From a bacterium (GTDB lineage: Bacteria; SZUA-79; Acidulodesulfobacterales; Acidulodesulfobacteraceae): a DNA stretch of 11,195 nucleotides. Below the pieces are notes generated by a model. It saw only the letters and a list, made by a program, of their open reading frames with translations. It ran no database searches and was not told the origin of the DNA. The translations under genes and the position numbers were made by a program. Shown piece after piece: positions 1-5,871 of this stretch. Every line of letters begins with the position of its first letter. Position 1 is the stretch's first letter. The stretch spans positions 1-11,195 of the forward strand of contig JAKAKF010000070.1 in assembly GCA_021813595.1 (NCBI GenBank), read 5' to 3'.

Positions 1-65
1 TGGTTAAAGTCGAATGCGGAATTTTTCTTAAGTTCTTGGAAAATAGATTCGGTTCTTTGTTTCAT
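1..65 (-). CDS. 5' end of a truncated unknown gene, possibly a transposase
   Basis: This open frame starts at the ATG complementary to 63-65 and runs off the left edge after 21 codons. The product begins MKQRTESIFQ and continues as a short charged helix. The start is well supported: the minus strand carries AAGGAGA, with GGAG eight bases before the ATG, and a TGGTATAAT promoter element lies further upstream. I do not recognise the 21 residues. The sequence upstream (about 101-128) resembles the terminal repeat of IS256-type elements, which sits a few tens of bases before the transposase gene, so a transposase is the leading guess. It could equally be an unrelated small gene. Confidence 0.55.
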   Translation of the reverse strand, partial: MKQRTESIFQELKKNSAFDFN

Positions 66-66
66 C

Positions 67-108
67 TGTCAGTCTCCTTGTATAATATTAGATTATACCA
101 GACTGACA
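67..108. repeat. Nested inverted repeats in the leader of the truncated gene
   Basis: The outer arms TGTCAGTC (67-74) and GACTGACA (101-108) are perfect reverse complements. Inside them GTATAAT (80-86) and ATTATAC (92-98) are also perfect reverse complements around a five-base centre, ATTAG. The structure covers the -10 box and the ribosome binding site (75-79) of the truncated minus-strand gene. It could be an operator, a transposase binding site or an RNA hairpin that hides the ribosome binding site. Confidence 0.6.
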
Positions 109-120
109 CGGAATTTTAAA
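92..120 (-). promoter_or_regulatory. Extended -10 promoter of the truncated gene
   Basis: On the minus strand TTTAAA (115-120) is followed after 17 bases by TATAAT (92-97). The preceding TGG (98-100) gives the extended -10 form TGnTATAAT. The -35 match is weak but the spacing is ideal. The predicted transcript would begin inside the nested inverted repeat and lead into the start codon at 65. Confidence 0.5.
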
Positions 121-219
121 CGGTCTCCTAAAAAGAGATAAATCATTTGTAAAAATGTAAAAACCATCAAACGCGGGCGGGAGTAAGAGAATAAATAAAT
201 CTGTCCCTATTATTCGACA

Positions 220-1365
220 TTATTCTTTAAGACCAGGCGCTAATATAAAAGTAGTGCTTCTTTCCCATTCCGGCGCAAATTTCTGATCTATTTGCAAAAA
301 CGACGTTTTTTTATTCCAGTTGGCAAAAGAGGACTGATAGCATCTTTTGCATTCGTCTGACATTTTATTTTCATCGTTTACTGTTTGTCTAAATTCAACT
401 ATCTCTGGAGCATTCCAAGATTCCTTAAATTCGGTATATTTAGATACGTGAAAAAATCTTTTTGCATTAGACTGGCATGGCCTTACGTAACCGTCGCTTC
501 CTATAAAAAAATCACGCCAACCGACAAAACAATCTTTATGTAATTTTTCTCCTGCAATATCTTCTCCTGGTATATACGGTAATTTAACCTTAATTCCAAA
601 CAGCTTGCCTCTTTTTATCGTTTCTTCAAATACTTTTTTTATTTCATCCACGCTGCCTAATAACACTTCGTCTTCAAGCTCTTTATTAAAAGAAGTAAGA
701 TAAACCACTTTAATCTCTTCTATGCCGATATCCGCGGCCAGATTAATCATATCAGGCAATTCATGCAGGTTTGATTTCATAAGAGTCGTGACGAAATTTA
801 TATAGGGATAATTAAATTCATTCTTTTTCTTTATTTCAGTTATATCTTTTAACGAAGAAATAATTTTAGCAAAATTAGAACCGCGCCGAATTTTATTGTT
901 AGTAGTTTCGGTTGCCCCGTCAAGGCTAACGGCCATAATATCTACTTTAAAGTCAAATAATATATCTTGAATTTTACTAAGAGTCGTTCCATTAGTAACA
1001 AAATATTTTCTTACCGGATATTTATCTAGCAGGCTTATAATTTCTTTAAATTTTGGATGTATAGTCGGCTCTCCCCATCCGAATAAAGTAACTTCTTCCG
1101 TATAATGCAGTATAGGCTCAATTTGCTTTAAATAATTAATATCAAAAAAGTTGGGGGTAAAATTCATTTGCTCTCTTCCGCACATAATACAGTGCAAATT
1201 GCAGGCATTAGTAAGTTCAAGAACTAATCTGCGGGGAAAAGATTCTATTATAGCTTTTCCTTCAAGAGCTTCTTTCTTGTTTAATGCGGAATTAACCTTC
1301 TGTTTTTCGGTATTAGGCTGACCGAATAAGTCGATAGTTTTTGCTCTTAAAATATTAGTATCCAT
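220..1365 (-). CDS. Radical SAM protein with a SPASM-type C-terminus
   Basis: The 381-residue cytoplasmic protein is expected to bind one [4Fe-4S] cluster for SAM cleavage plus auxiliary cluster(s). The radical SAM motif CNLHCIMC places the cluster cysteines at 55, 59 and 62. It is followed by GWGEPT (96-101), the usual GGEP-like SAM-contact strand. The C-terminal part has Cys279, Cys297 with the GSDGYVRPC pattern, and Cys339/Cys342 (CKRC), as in SPASM domains of peptide-modifying and glycan-locus radical SAM enzymes. The substrate cannot be read from sequence. It is divergent from rfbF, with 166 bases between the starts, so a role in surface-sugar or peptide modification is an inference from position only. 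No clear ribosome binding site precedes the chosen ATG, but this start leaves a plausible N-terminal extension before the barrel. Confidence 0.88.
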   Translation of the reverse strand: MDTNILRAKTIDLFGQPNTEKQKVNSALNKKEALEGKAIIESFPRRLVLELTNACNLHCIMCGREQMNFTPNFFDINYLKQIEPILHYTEEVTLFGWGEPTIHPKFKEIISLLDKYPVRKYFVTNGTTLSKIQDILFDFKVDIMAVSLDGATETTNNKIRRGSNFAKIISSLKDITEIKKKNEFNYPYINFVTTLMKSNLHELPDMINLAADIGIEEIKVVYLTSFNKELEDEVLLGSVDEIKKVFEETIKRGKLFGIKVKLPYIPGEDIAGEKLHKDCFVGWRDFFIGSDGYVRPCQSNAKRFFHVSKYTEFKESWNAPEIVEFRQTVNDENKMSDECKRCYQSSFANWNKKTSFLQIDQKFAPEWERSTTFILAPGLKE

Positions 1366-1418
1366 ATTATATTTTATAAAAAATTCATTAATTTTTTTCT
1401 TTTATTTATTTTTTAAAT

Positions 1419-1449
1419 ATTATAACATAATACCTATATGCGATAACAA
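1419..1449 (-). promoter_or_regulatory. Candidate promoter of the radical SAM gene
   Basis: On the minus strand TTGTTA (1444-1449) lies 19 bases before TATAAT (1419-1424), which is about 50 bases before the start codon. The -10 is perfect and the -35 is fair, but the spacer is long. The surroundings are very AT-rich, so a chance match is possible. Confidence 0.35.
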
Positions 1450-1475
1450 AAATATTTTTGATATTGTTAATATTC

Positions 1476-1505
1476 TTCTAACGATAATGTCTTAAATTTT
1501 ATAAT
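1476..1505 (+). promoter_or_regulatory. Candidate promoter of rfbF
   Basis: A perfect TATAAT lies at 1500-1505. TTCTAA at 1476-1481, 18 bases upstream, is only a weak -35. Initiation about seven bases after the -10 would give a leader of roughly 20 bases. That leader holds no purine-rich ribosome binding site, so the gene would be read from a short, nearly leaderless message. Confidence 0.4.
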
Positions 1506-1531
1506 AAAAATTAATATATCATATTTTCAAT

Positions 1532-2314
1532 ATGAAAGCAGTAATCCTTGCAGGCGGACTCGGAACGAGGCTCTCGGAAGAAACCGAAACGCGGCCTAAA
1601 CCTATGGTAGAAATAGGCGGCAAGCCGATACTGTGGCACATAATGAAAATATATTCATCCTACGGTTTCAACGAGTTTATTATATGCCTCGGATACAAAG
1701 GAAATATGATAAGGGAATATTTCGCTAACTACTTTTTATACCAGTCCGACGTTACCATAAACTTATCCGATAACTCTATCGACGTCCATAACTGCAAAGC
1801 CGAACCTTGGAAAATCACGCTCGTGGATACCGGTTTAAACACCCAGACCGGCGGAAGAATAAAAAGGATTAAGAGCTACATAGACGATAAACCTTTTTTT
1901 CTTACCTACGGCGACGGCGTATCCGACGTAAATATCGAAAAACTCTTGAAATTTCACAAAAAACATAAAAAGTTACTGACGATGACCGCCGTCCAGCCGG
2001 AAGGCCGCTTCGGTTCTTTAGACATCGACCAAAATACCGATGCAATAATAAAATTTCTCGAAAAGCCAAAGGGCGATAACGCATGGATTAACGGAGGGTT
2101 TTTTGTAGCGCAGCCGGAAATAATAGACTACATTAAAAACGATATGACGATTTTTGAACGTGAACCTTTAGAAAAGCTTGCAAAGGAAAGCAATCTCCTT
2201 GCATATAAACATAAAGGCTTGTGGAAATGCATGGATACCCAGAGAGATAAAAGCCAGTTAAACCAGATGTGGGAAACCGGTAACGCCTTATGGAAGGTGT
2301 GGGATGGGGAATAA
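1532..2314 (+). CDS. rfbF: Glucose-1-phosphate cytidylyltransferase
   Basis: The enzyme joins CTP and glucose 1-phosphate to give CDP-glucose, the entry step to CDP-3,6-dideoxyhexoses. At 260 residues it has the normal family length. The N-terminus MKAVILAGGLGTRLSEET is the nucleotide-binding signature, followed by RPKPM (21-25) with the phosphate-contacting lysine. YGDGVSD (126-132) is the metal-binding strand, EKP is at 177-179, and WINGGFFV (185-192) lines the sugar pocket. The T(E)TxxRPKPM spacing and the IKRIKSYI segment are typical of RfbF/DdhA rather than of dTDP-glucose synthase (RmlA). The start codon has no recognisable ribosome binding site. Its GC content is higher than that of several downstream genes (about 52 percent in one sampled line). 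The usual next gene, rfbG, is absent. Confidence 0.96.
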   Translation: MKAVILAGGLGTRLSEETETRPKPMVEIGGKPILWHIMKIYSSYGFNEFIICLGYKGNMIREYFANYFLYQSDVTINLSDNSIDVHNCKAEPWKITLVDTGLNTQTGGRIKRIKSYIDDKPFFLTYGDGVSDVNIEKLLKFHKKHKKLLTMTAVQPEGRFGSLDIDQNTDAIIKFLEKPKGDNAWINGGFFVAQPEIIDYIKNDMTIFEREPLEKLAKESNLLAYKHKGLWKCMDTQRDKSQLNQMWETGNALWKVWDGE

Positions 2315-2352
2315 TTATTATATTTTATCGGTTTTATAAGTGATATAATAAT
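2314..2352. repeat. 10-base inverted repeat around the -10 box before the 65-residue gene
   Basis: ATTATTATAT (2314-2323) and ATATAATAAT (2343-2352) are perfect reverse complements separated by 19 bases. The right arm contains the TATAAT box, and the left arm begins at the last base of the rfbF stop codon. The position fits a repressor operator such as those autoregulating toxin-antitoxin promoters. The arms are pure A/T, so chance is a real alternative. Confidence 0.4.
2341..2349 (+). promoter_or_regulatory. Extended -10 promoter for the 65-residue/rfbH-fusion group
   Basis: TGATATAAT matches the extended -10 consensus TGnTATAAT, which can work without a good -35, and none is seen here. Initiation near 2356 would give a leader of about 34 bases ending in AGAGGT (2379-2384), five bases before the ATG at 2390. 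The downstream genes may therefore be transcribed separately from rfbF. Confidence 0.5.
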
Positions 2353-2389
2353 ACTTGTAAAATAAACGAAAATTAAAAAGAGGTAAAAT

Positions 2390-2587
2390 ATGAAAAATAA
2401 TATTAAAGTTCCCAAAGAAACTATAAATAAAAAACGTAATAAAATAGCTTATACCGAACAAGATTTAATCGATATATTTAACTGGAATCCATTAGACAAC
2501 GAGGAATGGAACGGTTTTCATATCGCATCTTCCGTATCCGTATTGCCTGCCGGAAAGACTAAAAAAGAGATAAATCAAAAGTTATGA
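2390..2587 (+). CDS. 65-residue orphan protein, candidate antitoxin partner
   Basis: I do not recognise a family. The protein has a basic N-terminal stretch (residues 1-20: many Lys, plus Arg16), then an acidic and aromatic middle (TEQDLIDIFNWNPLDNEEW, roughly 22-40), and a short basic tail. There is no signal peptide or membrane segment. It has its own good ribosome binding site (AGAGGT at 2379-2384), and its stop codon overlaps the start of the next gene as ATGA. Size, charge pattern and four-base overlap with a PemK/MazF-like domain are what one expects of a type II antitoxin that precedes its toxin. It does not show an obvious AbrB or ribbon-helix-helix motif, so the antitoxin call rests on context. 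Alternatives are a translational coupling leader peptide or a gene remnant. Confidence 0.6.
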   Translation: MKNNIKVPKETINKKRNKIAYTEQDLIDIFNWNPLDNEEWNGFHIASSVSVLPAGKTKKEINQKL

Positions 2588-4272
2588 GAGTTACTCATAT
2601 TAGAAATAATTCTATTGAAGTCGGAAGCATTTGTATAGCAATGGTGCCTTATTCAGATTTTTCCGGTTTCAAAAAAAGATCTATTTTGATAATAGATAAA
2701 AGCAAATATTCAGATTATCTCTACTTTCCGCTTACTTCGAATAAATCTAGAGACGGAGTTTTAATTGAAAGCGAGCTTGATATAGCGGACGGCATACTAC
2801 CGGTAAATTCTATTGCAATTACAGACAGAGTGTGCAGTATAGCCGGACAATTAATTGAAGGCAGGATAGCGACTCTCAAAAATAATAAATTAGCTATCGT
2901 ATTAAGAGAATTTACGAAGGCATCCGCCAGGCTTTATTTTAAATCGCAACAAATGTTTTCGGAACAAAAAACTCAAACATCTAAAACAAAATATATACCG
3001 GCATCCGGGAAAATCATAGACGAAAAAGATTTGGACAATATGATAGACTCGTCTCTCGATATGTGGCTTACTGCAGGAAGGTTTAACGACGAATTCGAAA
3101 AAAAGCTGTCTGAATTTCTAAATGTAAAATACGCTTTAACAGTAAATTCCGGCTCCTCCGCAAATCTTATTGCCCTTACTGCCCTTACATCTCCAAAGTT
3201 AAATGAAAAAAGGCTTAAAAAGGGCGACGAGGTTATTACCGTAGCGGCAGGTTTTCCGACAACTATAGCCCCTATAATACAGAATGGGTTAATTCCAGTA
3301 TTTATCGATATTCAATTAGGAACGTATAATATAGACCCGTCGCAAATAGAGGAATCCATAACTTCAAAAACCAAGGCTATATTTATAGCCCATACCCTCG
3401 GCAATCCGTTCGACGTCGAAAAAGTCTTAAAGATTGCAGATAAACATAATCTGTGGCTTATTGAAGACAATTGCGATGCTCTCGGCTCAAAGGTTAAAGA
3501 ACGCTACACTGGAACATTCGGTCACATATCTACGCTTAGTTTTTACCCTGCCCATCACATTACTATGGGAGAAGGCGGAGCGGTTATGACGAACGACCCT
3601 GAATTATACTCCATAGCTTTATCGTTGCGCGACTGGGGCAGAGACTGCTGGTGTAAACCGGGTAAAGACGATACCTGCAAAAACCGGTTTAACCGGCAAT
3701 TCGGCAACCTGCCGACCGGTTACGACCACAAATACGTTTATTCGCATCTTGGATACAACCTTAAAATTACCGACTGGCAGGCTTCCATAGGCGTTTCGCA
3801 GTTAGACAAACTACCTGTTTTCATAGAAAAGAGGAAAGAAAACTTTGGCATAATGTTAAAAGGATTAAAAAAAATAAAAGGGATCGAAAATTATTTGATA
3901 CTGCCGGAACATCTTCCCGATTCCGAACCTTCATGGTTCGGTTTTCCTGTAACGGTAAAACAGAATCAGACGTTTAATAAAATAGACTTAGTCAAATTCC
4001 TTGAATCCAACAGTATTGGAACAAGACATCTTTTTGCCGGCAACATACTAAGACAGCCTGCTTTTTTAAACAGCGAAATAGAACTCAGAATAAGAAATTC
4101 CGACATATTAAAATCCACTAATTTATACAAATCCGATTATGAAATGCTACCGAATACCGATACTGCAATGAACTCTACTTTCTGGATAGGGGTATGGCCT
4201 ACAATTACAGAAGAAGATATAAATTTTACTTTAGGCAAATTTAAAAAATTTTTAACGCTACTAAAAAGATGA
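2584..4272 (+). CDS. rfbH: PemK/MazF-like domain fused to RfbH (CDP-4-keto-6-deoxyglucose 3-dehydrase)
   Basis: The 562-residue product is about 120 residues longer than normal RfbH (about 437). Residues 11-109 follow the PemK/MazF pattern: VGSICIAMVPYSDFSGFKKR, then FPLTSN (48-53), then a DGIL segment and a terminal helix. Arg32 and Thr51 sit where that family keeps its active-site Arg and Thr, although the usual Pro after Arg is Ser. Residues from about 110 are a complete RfbH, a PLP and [2Fe-2S] enzyme that removes the C3 hydroxyl with an E3 reductase. In SFYPAHHITMGEGG (319-332) His324 replaces the PLP lysine, the RfbH hallmark. The cluster cysteines 297, 355, 357 and 365 match C-x57-C-x1-C-x7-C exactly. 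No stop codon or ribosome binding site separates the two parts; internal Met124 has no ribosome binding site. Translation is probably coupled through the ATGA overlap. The RfbH call is firm, the toxin-fold call good, and toxicity unknown. Confidence 0.93.
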   Translation: MRVTHIRNNSIEVGSICIAMVPYSDFSGFKKRSILIIDKSKYSDYLYFPLTSNKSRDGVLIESELDIADGILPVNSIAITDRVCSIAGQLIEGRIATLKNNKLAIVLREFTKASARLYFKSQQMFSEQKTQTSKTKYIPASGKIIDEKDLDNMIDSSLDMWLTAGRFNDEFEKKLSEFLNVKYALTVNSGSSANLIALTALTSPKLNEKRLKKGDEVITVAAGFPTTIAPIIQNGLIPVFIDIQLGTYNIDPSQIEESITSKTKAIFIAHTLGNPFDVEKVLKIADKHNLWLIEDNCDALGSKVKERYTGTFGHISTLSFYPAHHITMGEGGAVMTNDPELYSIALSLRDWGRDCWCKPGKDDTCKNRFNRQFGNLPTGYDHKYVYSHLGYNLKITDWQASIGVSQLDKLPVFIEKRKENFGIMLKGLKKIKGIENYLILPEHLPDSEPSWFGFPVTVKQNQTFNKIDLVKFLESNSIGTRHLFAGNILRQPAFLNSEIELRIRNSDILKSTNLYKSDYEMLPNTDTAMNSTFWIGVWPTITEEDINFTLGKFKKFLTLLKR

Positions 4273-4841
4273 TTTTACATATGATTAATTTTAATTATAC
4301 TTCGACAAAATTGAAAGGTTTGTATTTAATTACACCTAAACCTAAAACTGATAATAGAGGGCATTTTGAAAGATTATTTTGCACGGATGAATTTAAAGAA
4401 TTAGAGCTAAACAAGCCTATAGTGAATATTAATCATTCTTACTCAAAACAGAAAGGAACTGTTAGAGGTTTGCATTTTCAATATCCGCCATTTCAAGAAA
4501 CTAAAATAGTAATATGTCTAAAAGGTTCTGTTTATGACGTTGCAATAGATATAAAAAAAGATTCTCCTACGTTCTTGCAATGGCATGGAGAAATTCTTGA
4601 TGGCAAATTAAAACAAATGTTTTTAATATTAGAAGGTTTTGCACATGGTTTTCAAACATTAGAAGATAATGTTGAACTTTTATATTTACACACAAATTTT
4701 TACAACAGAGAATATGAATCTGGACTTAACTTTATGGATCCATTTCTAAATATCTCATGGCCATTAGAAGTAACGGAAATTTCGGAAAAAGATAAAAATC
4801 ATAAATTCATTTCACCTGATTTCAAAGGCGTGGAATTATGA
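4269..4841 (+). CDS. RmlC-type NDP-4-keto-6-deoxyhexose epimerase (ascE/rfbC-like)
   Basis: This 190-residue cupin-fold protein belongs to the dTDP-4-dehydrorhamnose 3,5-epimerase family. DNRGHFERLF (28-37) and VRGLHFQ (65-71) carry the substrate arginine and the catalytic His69. Lys79, EGFAHGF (122-128), Tyr145 and MDP (156-158, Asp157) complete the usual active site. Next to RfbH it would more likely epimerise C5 of the CDP-3,6-dideoxy-4-hexulose, as AscE does for ascarylose, than make dTDP-rhamnose, because no rmlA, rmlB or rmlD is present. The ATG overlaps the rfbH stop as ATGA. A second ATG at 4281 (Met5) is an equally possible start, and neither has a strong ribosome binding site. The gene is notably AT-rich (about 25-27 percent GC in two sampled 60-base lines), unlike rfbF. 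Confidence 0.9.
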   Translation: MILHMINFNYTSTKLKGLYLITPKPKTDNRGHFERLFCTDEFKELELNKPIVNINHSYSKQKGTVRGLHFQYPPFQETKIVICLKGSVYDVAIDIKKDSPTFLQWHGEILDGKLKQMFLILEGFAHGFQTLEDNVELLYLHTNFYNREYESGLNFMDPFLNISWPLEVTEISEKDKNHKFISPDFKGVEL

Positions 4842-5692
4842 AGGTTCTTGTCGTAGGTTCTACGGGATTTATAGGCTCGCATATAATAGACTATCTTTGC
4901 CGGAACAATCAGAATGGCATAAATATAATAGCTACTACTCGAAATATCGAAAAAGCAAAAAAATTTACATGGTTTAACGATAAAAAAGTAAATATAATAG
5001 AGTTCGATATATTGCAAACAAATTCCGATGTTTACGACAGGCTTAAAAGACCGGATATAATGATACATCTGGCTTGGGACGGACTTCCGGATTATAAAAA
5101 CATAAGTCATATAGAACGGAATCTTTTTGAAAACTATTTTTTTATAAGAAATATGATACTTGGAGGATTAAAAGATTTAACTGTTACTGGAACCTGTTTT
5201 GAATATGGAATTAAAAATGGTCCTTTATCCGAAGATATGGAAACATATCCGATAACTCCATATGCAGTAGCCAAAGACAGCCTTAGACAGTTTTTACAAG
5301 AACTTCAAAAAATAAATAATTTCGATTTAAAATGGCTAAGACTTTTTTATGTGTACGGGAATGGACAGTCACCCAAAAGTCTTTTATCGCAGTTGGATGA
5401 GGCTATAAAAAATAACGAAAAGGCATTCAATATGTCAGGCGGGGAACAGCTAAGAGATTATCTTCCCGTAGAAAAATTATCGGAATATATTATAAAAGCC
5501 GCTTTTCAAAATAAAATAACGGGCATAATAAATTGCTGCAGCGGAAAACCTATATCTATAAGAAATCTTGTCGAAAATTATATAAAAGAAAAAGACGCCG
5601 ATATTAAACTGAATTTAGGCTATTATCCCTACCCCGATTACGAACCTATGGCTTTCTGGGGCGATGATTCTAATCTTAAAGAAATTATTTAA
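4838..5692 (+). CDS. SDR-family NAD(P)-dependent sugar reductase or epimerase
   Basis: This extended short-chain dehydrogenase of 284 residues probably reduces the C4 ketone of the CDP-3,6-dideoxyhexulose (AscF-like), the last step to the activated sugar. The Rossmann motif GSTGFIG is at 7-13. The catalytic pair is Tyr142 and Lys146 (YAVAK), with the TGTCFEYG strand (117-124) supplying the Thr/Ser position. YGNGQSP (173-179) and LRDYLPVEKL (205-214) form the sugar-binding part. It is too short and divergent to be CDP-glucose 4,6-dehydratase (about 360 residues). The start overlaps the previous stop as ATGA and has AAAGG about nine bases upstream. It is the last gene of the plus-strand group. 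An epimerase role, or action on another nucleotide sugar, cannot be excluded. Confidence 0.88.
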   Translation: MKVLVVGSTGFIGSHIIDYLCRNNQNGINIIATTRNIEKAKKFTWFNDKKVNIIEFDILQTNSDVYDRLKRPDIMIHLAWDGLPDYKNISHIERNLFENYFFIRNMILGGLKDLTVTGTCFEYGIKNGPLSEDMETYPITPYAVAKDSLRQFLQELQKINNFDLKWLRLFYVYGNGQSPKSLLSQLDEAIKNNEKAFNMSGGEQLRDYLPVEKLSEYIIKAAFQNKITGIINCCSGKPISIRNLVENYIKEKDADIKLNLGYYPYPDYEPMAFWGDDSNLKEII

Positions 5693-5794
5693 TTGCATAA
5701 TTACCTTAAATTTTTATAACAACCCATTTATTTGTTTCACCTATGTTGATTCTAGAAACGGAAGTGTTAGATATTTCGTGTCAATCTGATTTTT

Positions 5795-5815
5795 GTTTTA
5801 TTAATTTAATAAAAC
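5795..5815. terminator. AT-only palindrome between convergent genes, possible weak terminator
   Basis: GTTTTATTAA (5795-5804) and TTAATAAAAC (5806-5815) are perfect reverse complements around one base, in the 179-base gap between the convergent operons. T-rich sequence lies on the left and A/T-rich sequence on the right, so a bidirectional terminator is conceivable. The stem has only two G-C pairs, and no strong GC hairpin is seen in this gap. Confidence 0.3.
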
Positions 5816-5871
5816 TATAACATATTTTTGTTTTTAAAATTAAAAAAATTAGCCGTAGCCGAAAAAGTTGG

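Larger units (their letters stand above)
1..128 (-). mobile_element. Possible left end of an IS256-type insertion sequence
   Basis: Read on the minus strand from 128 inward, the sequence begins GGAGACCGTTTAAAATTCCG and continues GTGTCAGTC. IS256-family ends often have a GG-rich tip, then an AAATT-type core, then a GTGT motif, followed within about 100 bases by the transposase start. Here a gene start with a strong ribosome binding site follows about 60 bases inside. The matching right end and target duplication lie outside the window, so the boundary near 128 is an estimate. The family assignment is from memory of typical ends, not from an alignment. Confidence 0.35.

Noticed and set aside
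128..145. The string AAAAAGAGATAAATCA occurs at about 130-145 and again at about 2562-2576
   Set aside because: Sixteen bases of mostly A/T in an AT-rich 11 kb window can recur by chance. The second copy is coding sequence of the 65-residue protein, and flanks do not match.
196..210. AAATCTGTCCCTATT motif just downstream of the radical SAM gene
   Set aside because: Similar GGGACAG-type strings accompany some IS200-like transposases, but only one copy is present and no such gene is nearby, so it was not called.
1902..2415. Minus-strand open frames across the 3' half of rfbF and the gap after it
   Set aside because: They are antisense to the conserved rfbF coding sequence and the following gene start, and their products (Arg-rich or hydrophobic) show no family features.
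2953..2955. Internal ATG (Met124 of the fusion) as an independent RfbH start
   Set aside because: No ribosome binding site lies within the preceding 15 bases, and RfbH-like N-terminal sequence already begins before it, so separate initiation is not supported.
3682..3721. AACCGGT and ACCGGTT inverted repeat with CCGG/GCCG repeats inside rfbH
   Set aside because: The bases encode the conserved RfbH stretch around residues 367-380, so protein coding explains them; no regulatory role is needed.
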